From: JAVKBW01 sp964352715
GTDB taxonomy: Bacteria > Pseudomonadota > Alphaproteobacteria > UBA8366 > Aestuariispiraceae
Length of the DNA: 35,212 nucleotides
Direction: 5' to 3'
Assembly: GCA_964352715.1 (NCBI GenBank)
Contig: CAYGSU010000045.1
Location: 1-35,212 of the forward strand
Shown here piece by piece: positions 23,675 through 34,314 of the stretch; positions within the stretch are counted from its first letter, which is position 1; each line of letters begins with the position of its first letter. The notes below the pieces were generated by a model. It was not told the DNA's origin. It did not search any database and saw nothing but the letters and a program-made list of their open reading frames with translations. A program made the translations under genes and the position numbers.

Positions 23675-26074
23675 ATGGCTGGAACCACAACCGCGAAATC
23701 GCCCCTGCTGCCGGTCTGGATGACGGCGCTGATCAAGCGGCGAATTATCGAATTCGGCGGTATTGTCGTGATCGGGCTGGCGCTGGCGCTGTTCGGCGCG
23801 ATGATCAGCTACGATCCGCTCGATCCGTCCTGGAATGCTGCCGGGCCGGGGCAACCGCATAATCTGCTCGGTGCGTTCGGGGCCGGTCTGGCCGATATGC
23901 TGCTGCAGACCCTGGGATTTGCCGCCAGTCTGATCGCGCCAATTCTGGCCGGCTGGGGCTGGCGGGTGGTGACCGACCACCGGGTGCCGACCTTCTGGAT
24001 CCGGCTGACCCTGACGCCGCCGGCCATTCTGGTCGGCGCGCTGGCCTTCGCCTGCATGCCCGTGCCGGGCTTCTGGCCACTGGAAACCGGGCTTGGCGGG
24101 GTTGCCGGCGATCTTATTCTGTCCGGGCTGGTGAAAGCCGGTCTGACTTTTGACCCGCTGCTGATCGGCCTGCCCGCCGGGCTGCTCTGCCTGCTGACCG
24201 CGATTTATCTGTTTGGCGTCTCGCTGGCGGAATGGCTGGCTGCCGGCCGCGCCATCCGGCGCTCTTTCTCGATGCTGCGCCGTGCGTCGTCGCCGGATTC
24301 GCTGCGCGACGGTCTGACTGCTGCCCGCGATATGGTGCTGGGCAATGACGACAACCGCATCGAACCGGCCTTGCTGCCGAAAAGGGTAAAACGGGATGCT
24401 TCCCGCGACGAACCGGTCGAAAAGCGGGCGACCAACCCGGCCCGCATCCAGGACCGCGAAGACCCGTCCCGCGACAAGGCGGTGAAGCGCAAGGCGCGGC
24501 AAATGCCGCTGGACCTGCCGGCATCCGGCGGCCCCTATTCGGTACCGCCGCTGGATCTGCTGGAGGAAATCGAAAACACCGGCGACTGCCTGGAATCGGC
24601 CGAGGCGCTGGAACAGAATGCGCGGCTGCTGGAAGGCGTGCTGGAGGATTTCGGCGTGCGCGGCGAAATCGTCAAGGTGCGGCCGGGGCCGGTCGTGACG
24701 CTGTACGAGCTTGAACCCGCGCCGGGCACCAAGACTAGCCGGGTGATCGGCCTGGCGGATGATATCGCCCGCTCGATGAGCGCGATTTCGGTTCGTATCG
24801 CCACCGTGCCGGGCCGAAATGTCATCGGCATCGAGCTGCCGAATGCGCGGCGTGAAATGGTTGGTCTGCGGGAAGTTCTGACGTCTTCCGCCTTCGTCAA
24901 CAGCAAGGCGAAACTGCCGATGGTGCTGGGCAAGGATATTGGCGGCGGCGCGGAAATCGCCGATCTGGCGACGATGCCGCATCTGCTGATCGCCGGCACC
25001 ACCGGGTCGGGCAAGTCGGTCGGACTGAACGCAATGATCCTGTCGCTGCTGTACCGCCTGCCGCCCGACCGCTGCAAGTTCATCATGGTCGATCCGAAAA
25101 TGCTGGAACTGTCGGTTTACGACGATATTCCGCATCTGCTGTCGCCGGTTGTGACCGACCCGAAAAAGGCGGTTGTTGCGCTGAAATGGGCGGTGCGGGA
25201 AATGGAAGACCGCTACCGGGCGATGTCGAAACTGGGTGTGCGCAACATCGAGGGCTACAACAAGCGGGTATCCGACGCAGCGAAAAAGGGCGAGGTGCTG
25301 ACCCGCAAGATCCAGACCGGGTTCGACCCGGAATCCGGCGCGCCGGTCTTCGAAGAAGACGAAATGGACCTGACGCCGTTTCCCTATATCGTCGTCGTGG
25401 TCGACGAAATGGCCGACCTGATGCTGGTCGCCGGCAAGGAAATCGAAGCGTCGATCCAGCGGCTGGCGCAGATGGCGCGGGCCGCCGGCATTCACCTGAT
25501 CATGGCGACGCAACGGCCGTCGGTGGATGTCATCACCGGTACGATCAAGGCGAACTTCCCGGTCCGCATCAGTTTCATGGTAACGTCGAAAATCGACAGC
25601 CGCACGATCCTCGGCGAACAGGGCGCGGAACAGCTTCTCGGCAAGGGCGACATGCTGTTCATGGCCGGCGGCGGGCGCATCAAACGCGTGCACGGGCCGT
25701 TCGTCGATGATGGCGAGGTCGAGGGCGTTTGCGACTATCTGCGCGCACAGGCGGAACCGGATTACATTGACGCGGTGACCGACGAGACCGATATGTCAGG
25801 CGGGTTCGATACCGATGTCAGCGGCGCGGCCAGTCTAACCGGGCTGGACGGCGGCGGAAATGCCGGCGGCAGCGAGGAGGACCAGTTATATGACCGGGCC
25901 GTCGCCATCATCGCACAGGAAGGCAAGGCATCGACAAGTTTCGTGCAACGTCACCTGCAAATCGGCTACAACCGGGCGGCGCGGATCATCGAGCGAATGG
26001 AGAAAGAAGGCGTTGTCAGTACAGCCAACCATGTCGGGAAACGGAACGTCCTTATCGGCGACCACAGCCGCTAG
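23675..26074 (+). CDS. ftsK: DNA translocase FtsK
   Basis: Septal DNA pump that clears chromosome termini and activates XerCD recombination. It has 799 residues from ATG 23675, chosen because AAAGAGG lies about ten bases upstream; a TTG at 23669 is too close. The N-terminal membrane domain has about four helices within residues 20-195. A short basic linker (about 195-290) is followed by the alpha/beta motor with Walker A AGTTGSGKS (about 440-448), Walker B IVVVVDEMADLM (about 573-584) and MATQRPSVDVITGTIKANFP. The C-terminal gamma winged helix (about 735-797) with QRHLQIGYNRAARIIERME reads KOPS. The linker is short compared with E. coli, typical of alphaproteobacteria. Confidence 0.96.
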   Translation: MAGTTTAKSPLLPVWMTALIKRRIIEFGGIVVIGLALALFGAMISYDPLDPSWNAAGPGQPHNLLGAFGAGLADMLLQTLGFAASLIAPILAGWGWRVVTDHRVPTFWIRLTLTPPAILVGALAFACMPVPGFWPLETGLGGVAGDLILSGLVKAGLTFDPLLIGLPAGLLCLLTAIYLFGVSLAEWLAAGRAIRRSFSMLRRASSPDSLRDGLTAARDMVLGNDDNRIEPALLPKRVKRDASRDEPVEKRATNPARIQDREDPSRDKAVKRKARQMPLDLPASGGPYSVPPLDLLEEIENTGDCLESAEALEQNARLLEGVLEDFGVRGEIVKVRPGPVVTLYELEPAPGTKTSRVIGLADDIARSMSAISVRIATVPGRNVIGIELPNARREMVGLREVLTSSAFVNSKAKLPMVLGKDIGGGAEIADLATMPHLLIAGTTGSGKSVGLNAMILSLLYRLPPDRCKFIMVDPKMLELSVYDDIPHLLSPVVTDPKKAVVALKWAVREMEDRYRAMSKLGVRNIEGYNKRVSDAAKKGEVLTRKIQTGFDPESGAPVFEEDEMDLTPFPYIVVVVDEMADLMLVAGKEIEASIQRLAQMARAAGIHLIMATQRPSVDVITGTIKANFPVRISFMVTSKIDSRTILGEQGAEQLLGKGDMLFMAGGGRIKRVHGPFVDDGEVEGVCDYLRAQAEPDYIDAVTDETDMSGGFDTDVSGAASLTGLDGGGNAGGSEEDQLYDRAVAIIAQEGKASTSFVQRHLQIGYNRAARIIERMEKEGVVSTANHVGKRNVLIGDHSR

Positions 26075-26087
26075 CGGCGTTGACGGC

Positions 26088-26765
26088 ATGGCCGGCGCTT
26101 CGGCGGCGCGGCGTCTGTTCCTGAAAACGGGCCTGATCGGGCTTGCCGGTCTGGCCGGCGCTTCTGCACTTGCGTCGATGCCGGTGCGGGCAGCGACTGA
26201 ACCCGCCGGCGGCATCGTGCTGCGGCCGGAAGATCACGCGCTGCTGCGCGACATCGAGGATTACCTGAACAGTCTGACGACACTGCAGGCGCGGTTCATT
26301 CAGATCAACCCGGACGGCAGTTCCGTCGAAGGCACGATTTCGATGCGCCGGCCCGGCGAAATGCGCGTCGAATACGACCCGCCGGTGCCGAATCTGATGG
26401 TCGCCAACGGAACTTTCCTGATTGTCATCGACCGGCAGCTTGGCGAAGCAACCCATCTGCCGCTGAACCTGACCCCGGCCTATTTCTTTTTGCGTGAAAA
26501 AGTGTCTTTTGCCGATGGTCTCAGCGTTCTCGGGCTGGAACGGCATGCCGGTCTGATCCGGGTGCAGGTTGCGCTGGACGAAGACCCCGGCGCCGGATCG
26601 GTTGTCGTGACCCTGCAGGACCGGCCGCTGACCCTGCGGCAGTGGACGGTGATCGATGGTCAGGATGCGCAAACCCGCGTGACGCTGGTGGATACCCGGT
26701 TCGGCCTGAAACTGGATGACGATCTGTTCACCTACATTGACCAGCCAAGCAGCCGGACGCGCTAG
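26088..26765 (+). CDS. lolA: Outer-membrane lipoprotein carrier LolA with Tat-like signal
   Basis: Periplasmic chaperone ferrying lipoproteins from LolCDE to the outer membrane. It has 225 residues from ATG 26088, 13 bases after ftsK; an upstream ATG at 26031 overlaps ftsK and would add 19 residues. The signal peptide reads ASAARRLFLKTGLIGLAGLAG, with the twin-arginine pattern RRLFLK rather than a plain Sec lead. The mature part has the LolA features DIEDYLNSLTTLQARFIQINPDG, GTISMRRPGEMRVEYDPP, LNLTPAYFFLREKVSF and the C-terminal LKLDDDLFTYIDQ. Location directly after ftsK is common in alphaproteobacteria. Confidence 0.9.
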   Translation: MAGASAARRLFLKTGLIGLAGLAGASALASMPVRAATEPAGGIVLRPEDHALLRDIEDYLNSLTTLQARFIQINPDGSSVEGTISMRRPGEMRVEYDPPVPNLMVANGTFLIVIDRQLGEATHLPLNLTPAYFFLREKVSFADGLSVLGLERHAGLIRVQVALDEDPGAGSVVVTLQDRPLTLRQWTVIDGQDAQTRVTLVDTRFGLKLDDDLFTYIDQPSSRTR

Positions 26766-26771
26766 ATACCC

Positions 26772-27506
26772 ATGACGGTGCCGACTACCCTTTCCTGCCG
26801 CGTAACCGGCCTGACCGATCTGACGCCGGAAATCCGCCAGGTGCTGGTCACGCCGGAAGAGACCGGGTTTCGCCACCGCCCCGGACAGTTCGCCAAGGTT
26901 ACCTTCAAGGACATGCCGCCGCGCGATTATTCGCTGGCGAACGCACCGGTGCGCGATACGACAGACGAAGCGTTCTACGAGTTTCACATAAGGCGCGAAC
27001 GCGGCGGGCTGGCGACACGGCATGTGTTTGATGATCTGGGTGTCGGCGATCCGGTCGCCGTGTCCGGCCCCTATGGCGATGGCTATCTGCGCCAAACGCA
27101 TACCGGCCCGGTCATCGCCATCGGTGGCGGGTCCGGTCTGGCGCCGATGATCGCCATTGTCGATGCGGTTCTGCGCGACGACCCGGCCCGGTCGGTGCAT
27201 CTGTATATCGGCGCGCGGGACGAACCGGATCTTTATCTGCTGGACCGGTTCGAGGCCCTGCAGGCCCGGCACAAGGGGTTCCGGTTCACGCCCGTTCTGT
27301 CCGACCCTGCACAGCCGACCGGCCGGCGCACCGGTTTCGTGCATGAAGCGGTGCTGGATGACCGGACCGACCTTGCCGATGCGAAAATCTATCTGGCCGG
27401 ACCGCCTGTCATGGTGGAGAATGCGCGCGGCGCGTTTCTGTCGACCGGTATCGCGGAAGACGATCTGCACCATGACGCCCTGCCGACCGCACCGCAAAAA
27501 CCCTGA
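26772..27506 (+). CDS. Ferredoxin/flavodoxin reductase-like FAD/NAD(P) oxidoreductase
   Basis: A 244-residue flavoprotein of the ferredoxin-NADP reductase superfamily, without its own iron-sulfur domain. FAD binding is shown by PGQFAKVTF and RDYSLANAP (about residues 50-58), and pyridine-nucleotide binding by AIGGGSGLAPMIAIVDAV (about 116-133) and LAGPPVMVENAR near the C-terminus. It resembles the reductase halves of phenol/toluene monooxygenase or CDP-ribulose reductases, so it presumably passes electrons from NAD(P)H to a separate acceptor, not identifiable here. It starts six bases after lolA, so it is probably in the same operon. Confidence 0.85.
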   Translation: MTVPTTLSCRVTGLTDLTPEIRQVLVTPEETGFRHRPGQFAKVTFKDMPPRDYSLANAPVRDTTDEAFYEFHIRRERGGLATRHVFDDLGVGDPVAVSGPYGDGYLRQTHTGPVIAIGGGSGLAPMIAIVDAVLRDDPARSVHLYIGARDEPDLYLLDRFEALQARHKGFRFTPVLSDPAQPTGRRTGFVHEAVLDDRTDLADAKIYLAGPPVMVENARGAFLSTGIAEDDLHHDALPTAPQKP

Positions 27507-27559
27507 TCGACACCCGACTGACACCCGACCGACCACCCCAGCAACGAAAGCCACCTTTC

Positions 27560-28345
27560 ATGCGTATCGCCACCTGGAACATCAATTCCGTCCGTCTCCG
27601 CCTGCCCATCGTGCTGAAATTTCTGGCCGAATACGAACCGGACGTGCTGTGCCTGCAGGAAACCAAGACCCCCAACGAACATTTCCCGGCCGACGCGCTG
27701 GCCGAGGCCGGTTACGTCCATCAGGCGATCAACGGCATGAAGGGCTATAACGGGGTCGCCATTCTGTCGAAGCACACGCTGAGCGATATCGATATCCATC
27801 ACTGGGTGAAGAAGGACGATTCGCGGCATATCGCAGCGACCCTGCCGAACGGTATCACGGTGCATAACCTGTACGTGCCGGCAGGCGGCGACGAGCCGGA
27901 CCCGGTGAAAAACGTCAAGTTCGATCACAAGCTGAAATTCGTCGACGAGATGAAAACCTTGTTCAAAAAGAAAGCAAAGAATTCAGACAGGCTGGTGCTG
28001 GTGGGCGATCTGAATATCGCACCGTCCGAGCACGATGTGTGGTCGCACAAGCAGTTGCTGAAAATCGTCAGCCACACGCCGGTTGAAACCGAGGGCTTGA
28101 ACGCCGCGCGCGACGCCTTCGGCTGGGTCGATGCGGTGCGGCACCTCAGCCCCGATCCGGAAAAGATCTATTCGTGGTGGAGCTACCGGTCGGCGAAATG
28201 GGAAGAATCCAACAAGGGCCGCCGTCTCGACCACATCTGGGTTACCCCGCCACTGGCCGACGGGTTGTCGAATCTACAGGTGCTGAAAGATGCCCGGGGC
28301 TGGGAAAAACCCTCCGACCATGTGCCGGTGCTGGTCGATCTCTAG
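27560..28345 (+). CDS. xth: Exodeoxyribonuclease III (AP endonuclease family)
   Basis: Mg-dependent AP endonuclease and 3'-5' exonuclease of base-excision repair, 261 residues. Catalytic and metal residues are visible: N7 (MRIATWNINS), E34 (CLQETKTP), D150/N152 (VGDLNIAP), and D253/H254 near the end (PSDHVPV). GRRLDHIWVTP is the conserved C-terminal motif. A slightly repetitive 53-bp gap separates it from the upstream reductase gene (GACACCCGAC occurs twice, 11 bp apart). No intrinsic terminator is visible after it. Confidence 0.95.
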   Translation: MRIATWNINSVRLRLPIVLKFLAEYEPDVLCLQETKTPNEHFPADALAEAGYVHQAINGMKGYNGVAILSKHTLSDIDIHHWVKKDDSRHIAATLPNGITVHNLYVPAGGDEPDPVKNVKFDHKLKFVDEMKTLFKKKAKNSDRLVLVGDLNIAPSEHDVWSHKQLLKIVSHTPVETEGLNAARDAFGWVDAVRHLSPDPEKIYSWWSYRSAKWEESNKGRRLDHIWVTPPLADGLSNLQVLKDARGWEKPSDHVPVLVDL

Positions 28346-28429
28346 TCTCTAACGAATTGATCTGTTTCAATGCGACGCCTTGAAGATGCCCTGTACCGTT
28401 GTTACCTGAAAAACAGGAGGTAATGACAA

Positions 28430-28846
28430 ATGATGTTACAAAACATAGCAGTACCGGTCGATCTTGCACATGTGGATAAGCTCGACAAGGCCCTGGGCCT
28501 CGCCGCATTGCTGGCGAAACAGACCAACGCAACGGTGTGCTATATGGGCGTGACCTCGACGGCGCCCAGCAGCGTCGCCCACACGGTTGAGGAATTCAAA
28601 AAGCGCCTCGCCGCCTTCGCCGAAGAGCAGGGCAAGAAGCATGGCATCAAGGCAACCAGCGACGCCGTCAAATGCAACGACCCGGCAGCTGAACTCGGCG
28701 AGGCGCTGATCGAGGCGTCGAAGGAAGAAAAAGTGGACACCATCGTCATGGCGTCGCATGTCCCCGGCGTGGCCGAACATTTCTTCTCATCCAATGCCGG
28801 TTATGTCGCATCTCACGCGCCAATCTCGGTCTTTGTCGTCCGCTGA
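28430..28846 (+). CDS. Universal stress protein family
   Basis: A 138-residue UspA-fold protein. The N-terminal strand NIAVPVDLAHVDKLDKALGLAALLAKQTNATV and the EKVDTIVMASH strand are typical. The usual nucleotide-binding G-x2-G-x9-G-S/T motif is degenerate here (PGVAEHFFSSNAGYVASHAP), so it may not bind ATP. AGGAGG precedes the start strongly. Two adjacent ATGs (28430 and 28433) are possible. It is separated from the quinone oxidoreductase by 76 bases. Confidence 0.85.
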   Translation: MMLQNIAVPVDLAHVDKLDKALGLAALLAKQTNATVCYMGVTSTAPSSVAHTVEEFKKRLAAFAEEQGKKHGIKATSDAVKCNDPAAELGEALIEASKEEKVDTIVMASHVPGVAEHFFSSNAGYVASHAPISVFVVR

Positions 28847-28922
28847 CGCCGGTTGATCTTGCAGACCGGCCTGCACCCGGCTAAGAGCGACGGATAAGCC
28901 GAAACCGAGCCGGGAGAAAGAC

Positions 28923-29930
28923 GTGGCGTATCAATCCGAAGCTATGGTGATGTCCGGTGCGGGCGGACCCGAGGTGATGTCGCTGAAGCCTGTTGATCTG
29001 CCCTGGCCGGCAAATCCTGACGATGTACTGGTGCGGCTGCATGCGGCGGGCGTCAACCCGGCCGATACGTTCTTCCGCGCGCTGGGCCCCTATGTCGGCG
29101 AGGCCGCCGGCACGGTGCTCGGCCATGACGGGGCGGGCGTTGTTGAAGCGGTCGGATCGGCGGTGACCTCGGTTGCGGTCGGCGACCGTGTCTGCTTCTG
29201 CAATGGCGGCATCGGCGGTCCGAATGGCACCTACGCCCGCCATGCCATCGCGCCGGAATGGCTGCTGGCGAAAATTCCCGATCCGGTTGATTTTGACACT
29301 GCAGCGGCGCTGCCGCTGGTTTTCATCACGGGCTGGGAATCGCTGGTCGAGCGCGCCCGGGTTAAACAGGACGAAAGCGTACTGATCCACGGCGGGGCGG
29401 GCGGCACCGGCCAGATTGCGATCATGATTGCGCGGGCGCAAGGCGCCCGGATTGCCACGACGGTCAGCTCGCCCGAAAAGGCGGCGCTGGTGCAGAAACT
29501 CGGGGCGGAACGGGCGATCAACTATCACGAGGCTGATTTTGTCGCCGAAACCCGCGCCTGGACCGAGGGCGCCGGGCTGGATGTTGCGTTCGACAATGCC
29601 GGGCCCGATGTTTTCCGGCGGACAATCGAAGCGATGCGGCCCTACGGCCGGATGGTGACGCTGATGGGCACACCGGGCGATCTGGAGGATGAAACCGCCT
29701 ATACGAACAATCTGACGATCCACAATGTGATGATGCTGACCCCGATGGTTCTGGGGCTGGAGACAGACCGCCGCCGCCAGGGAAAAATCGTGCGCACCGC
29801 GATGGACTGGCTGTCTGACGGCCGCGTATCTGTTGATATCGCCGGCGCATTTGCGCTGGAAGATGCGGCGACCGCGCATGCAAGGCTCGAGGCCGGCGGC
29901 ATGACGGGCAAGATCGTCCTGTCGATGTGA
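28923..29930 (+). CDS. Zinc-less quinone oxidoreductase (MDR superfamily)
   Basis: A 335-residue NADPH-dependent medium-chain dehydrogenase/reductase of the zeta-crystallin/quinone reductase group. HAAGVNPADTFFR, GHDGAGVVEAVG and the cofactor motif LIHGGAGGTGQIAIMIARAQGA (about residues 154-175) are clear. Zinc ligands of alcohol dehydrogenases are absent. The start is GTG 28923, preceded by GGGAGAAAG. It ends six bases before the convergent MAPEG gene stop. The true substrate is unknown. Confidence 0.88.
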   Translation: MAYQSEAMVMSGAGGPEVMSLKPVDLPWPANPDDVLVRLHAAGVNPADTFFRALGPYVGEAAGTVLGHDGAGVVEAVGSAVTSVAVGDRVCFCNGGIGGPNGTYARHAIAPEWLLAKIPDPVDFDTAAALPLVFITGWESLVERARVKQDESVLIHGGAGGTGQIAIMIARAQGARIATTVSSPEKAALVQKLGAERAINYHEADFVAETRAWTEGAGLDVAFDNAGPDVFRRTIEAMRPYGRMVTLMGTPGDLEDETAYTNNLTIHNVMMLTPMVLGLETDRRRQGKIVRTAMDWLSDGRVSVDIAGAFALEDAATAHARLEAGGMTGKIVLSM

Positions 29931-29936
29931 CCGGTT

Positions 29937-30323
29937 CTAGACGCCGGCAACGCGGAGCAGGCAGACGACAGACCCGACGCCGATCGCTGTCAGGGTCAGG
30001 ACCATACCGCCTACGCGGGCGACAGGCCGTTTTGTCAGCGATGTGAGTGCAATGGCATGCATCAGGCGGCCGACGACAAGGGTAATACCGATGAAATGGG
30101 TTATGTAAATCGACACGCCCATCGTTTCCAGCAGACCGATCAGGATTATTCCAAACGGCGCGTATTCCGCGAAATTGCCATGCGCGCGAATGCGCCGTTC
30201 CAGCAGCTCGTCACCGCCTGTCCCCAGGGCGACCCTGGCCGACAACCGGGTACGGATGACAAGAACGGCCAGCAGTATGTAAAGCATGCCGAGCAAGCCG
30301 GCATAGAGCGGGGTGACGATCAT
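29937..30323 (-). CDS. MAPEG family membrane protein
   Basis: A 128-residue protein with about four membrane helices, of the family that includes microsomal glutathione transferases and leukotriene synthases. The signature RRIRAHGNFAEYAPFGIIL at about residues 43-61 is the conserved glutathione-contact and helix-2 region. The function of bacterial members is mostly unknown; glutathione-dependent detoxification is the usual inference. It converges on the quinone oxidoreductase with only six bases between the stop codons. Confidence 0.88.
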   Translation of the reverse strand: MIVTPLYAGLLGMLYILLAVLVIRTRLSARVALGTGGDELLERRIRAHGNFAEYAPFGIILIGLLETMGVSIYITHFIGITLVVGRLMHAIALTSLTKRPVARVGGMVLTLTAIGVGSVVCLLRVAGV

Positions 30324-30447
30324 CTGAGCAGTCCTTTTCTGTTTGCTGCCTGCTTAAACGAAGTCCGCAGCGGTTCAGATCAACGCTTCAGCCAGCGGCG
30401 GGCCAAAGGCGTCGATATCGATGGCGATTTTCTTGGTGTCGCACCCG

Positions 30448-30942
30448 TTACCCGAGCCGCCTGAAGTAATACCGGCCCTCGTCGACGCCGTCCGGCAGCG
30501 GCAGTGGTGTGGCGTTTGCGAACGGAATGTCCTGATCGCTGATCACCAGTCCGCCCGGCAGAACCAGCGGCGGCAGCAGGGTCGCCAGCATGGATGCCAG
30601 TTTGCGGTCGACATCGGCGTGCCCGGACCCGATATCGGCATGCACAAGGGCCGCCGCCCGGCCAAGCTGCGCCGTCGCGTCCGGCAGGGTTTCCGTCAGA
30701 TCGCCCAGAAACAGGCGGTCGTCGGCCGGAATGCAATCGGGATGGGCCGCGACCTTGCGTTCGAACACATAGATGTCCCGGTCCGGGAACAGGCCGCGAA
30801 GGTGATCGAACGTGCGGCCGTTTCCAAGCCCCAGTTCCAGAATCACGCCGGACATTGCACCGACAAGACCGGCCGCCGCATTCAGGCAGTCGCGCTGCGC
30901 CATCAGCCGTCTGATAACCGAATCAAGTCGCGAACGGGCCAT
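30448..30942 (-). CDS. Class I SAM-dependent methyltransferase, small
   Basis: A 164-residue protein from ATG 30942 (GGAAAGGAA upstream). Motif I is VILELGLGNGRTFDHLRGLFP, followed by IYVFERKVAAHPDC, a strand-4 HADIGSGHADVD and LPPLVLPGGLVISDQDIPF. It is short for a methyltransferase and has no evident substrate domain. The substrate cannot be told. It is divergent from the glycosyltransferase gene with 241 bases between. After its stop, another frame continues as protein-like text for about 25 codons, so a frameshift near the 3' end is possible. Confidence 0.75.
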   Translation of the reverse strand: MARSRLDSVIRRLMAQRDCLNAAAGLVGAMSGVILELGLGNGRTFDHLRGLFPDRDIYVFERKVAAHPDCIPADDRLFLGDLTETLPDATAQLGRAAALVHADIGSGHADVDRKLASMLATLLPPLVLPGGLVISDQDIPFANATPLPLPDGVDEGRYYFRRLG

Positions 30943-31061
30943 TTCGTTCCTTTCCGCACGATGGCCGGTGTACCCAATCGGCAACACCGGACCGATTTAC
31001 AGGCAGGCATGTGTTTTGTACCTGCCCCTTTCTTCCTACATATGCAATAGTCGGTCAGGAT

Positions 31062-31079
31062 TCGATACCTTTGTATCGA
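31062..31079. promoter_or_regulatory. 18-bp perfect palindrome before the glycosyltransferase
   Basis: TCGATAC (31062-31068) and GTATCGA (31073-31079) form a perfect inverted repeat around CTTT in the 241-bp divergent region, about 105 bp before the glycosyltransferase start. It could be an operator or a leader hairpin. No T run follows. Confidence 0.4.
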
Positions 31080-31183
31080 GTGCCGAAAACGCCGAAGCAG
31101 GCTTCAGAACAGGCCTTTCCACTCCTTTTGTGTGGATTTTTGTGTTTTCGGGGCCGGATGTAGCCATTTGGAGGGGCACAATC

Positions 31184-32202
31184 ATGGCCGACCGGAACGG
31201 ACATACCCGTGTCCTGATGTACAGCCACGATACGTTCGGGCTGGGGCATCTCCGTCGTACCCGCGCTATTGCGCATGCACTGGTCGAACAGGACAAGGAC
31301 CTTTCGGTCCTGATTCTGACCGGTTCACCGATCATCGGCAGTTTCGACTTCCGGGCGCGNNNNNNNNNNNNNNNNNNNNNNNNNNNNNNNNNNNNNNNNN
31401 NNNNNNNNNNNNNNNNNNNNNNNNNNNNNNNNNNNNNNNNNNNNNNNNNNNNNNNNNNNTGTATGACGAAGTCTGGGCCTATGGCCTGCCGCAGATCTGC
31501 GACCCGCTGGAAGGCGTCGATGCGCCGCGTTCCGTCTACCGCAAGCTCAGCTATACCGGTTATCTGGAACGCAGCGAACAGGCCGGTCTCGCGCTCAGCT
31601 ATTCGCTGTCGAAATTCGACCCGCCGTATATTCTGGTAACGCCCGGCGGCGGTGGCGACGGCGAGCAGATGGTCGATTGGGTGCTGAAAGCCTACGAGGC
31701 TGATCCGGACCTGCCGCACCCGGCCCTCGTGTTGCTGGGGCCGTTCATGCAGACCGAACAGCAGGCGGATTTCATCGCCCGCGCCGAAAACCTGCCGCAT
31801 GTCGAAATCATCACCTTCGATGCGCATCCGGAAGCGCTGATCGCCAACGCCGCCGGCGTCGTGGCGATGGGTGGCTACAACACGTTCTGCGAAATCCTGT
31901 CCTTCGACAAGCCGGCGCTGATCATTCCCCGCACCGAACCGCGCCGTGAACAGTTCATCCGCGCCAAACGGGCGGAAGAGCTTGGACTGGTCCGCATGCT
32001 GGACCCGCTGGCGCCGCATGACCCGACCGCGATGGCGACGGCGTTGCGCACCCTGCCGCAACAGAACAAGCCGTCATCGGTGGTTGTGCCCGGTCTGCTG
32101 GACGGGCTGAAGAACGTCAACCTGCTGGCGCATCGGCTGATCAACCGGCCGCGGCCGTCGGTCCGACTGGCTGAAAAACGGGCGGCGTCCGCGTCCGACT
32201 GA
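31184..32202 (+). CDS. Glycosyltransferase, COG4671 type (gap inside)
   Basis: GT-B fold glycosyltransferase of the MurG-like COG4671 group. GGAGGGG precedes ATG 31184. The first 58 residues include RVLMYSHDTFGLGHLRRTRAIAHAL, the conserved N-terminal motif. After the gap come YDEVWAYGLPQICDPLEGV, YILVTPGGGGDGEQMVDWVLKA and AAGVVAMGGYNTFCEILSFDKPALIIPRTEPRREQ, the nucleotide-sugar binding site. The frames before and after the N-run differ in window coordinates, so the true gap is 2 modulo 3 rather than 100. About 300 residues are visible of an expected 380-400. Donor and acceptor are unknown. It converges with the acetoacetyl-CoA synthetase gene. Confidence 0.88.
31360..31459. other. Assembly gap, 100 N, inside the glycosyltransferase
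   Basis: Placeholder of exactly 100 N. The flanks share no sequence, unlike the amtB gap, and the protein frames differ across it. Roughly 250-300 coding bases are probably missing. Confidence 0.95.
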
Positions 32203-32228
32203 CCGGCCCGTGACGGCGCGTCTTGCGC

Positions 32229-34184
<1,956 letters not shown>

Positions 34185-34314
34185 CAATGAAATTCCTTAT
34201 ACGCGTCTTGCCGTTTCCAGAACCTTGGGATAGCACGATGGGTAGACCTGTCAAAGATGCAACAACATCGGTTATGCCGGAAAACCAGACCGGCATGGCG
34301 TTTGTGAGGACTTC

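Noticed and set aside
23525..25693. 722-codon minus-strand frame opposite ftsK
   Set aside because: Mirror of GC-rich codon bias. The protein is rich in His, Arg and Gln without motifs, while the plus strand encodes a complete FtsK.
27509..27529. Tandem GACACCCGAC repeat before xth
   Set aside because: Only two copies, 11 bp apart, in a C-rich spacer; no match to a known operator and too short to interpret.
26052..27554. 500-codon minus-strand frame opposite lolA and the reductase
   Set aside because: It overlaps two clear plus-strand genes and has no motifs or ribosome site.
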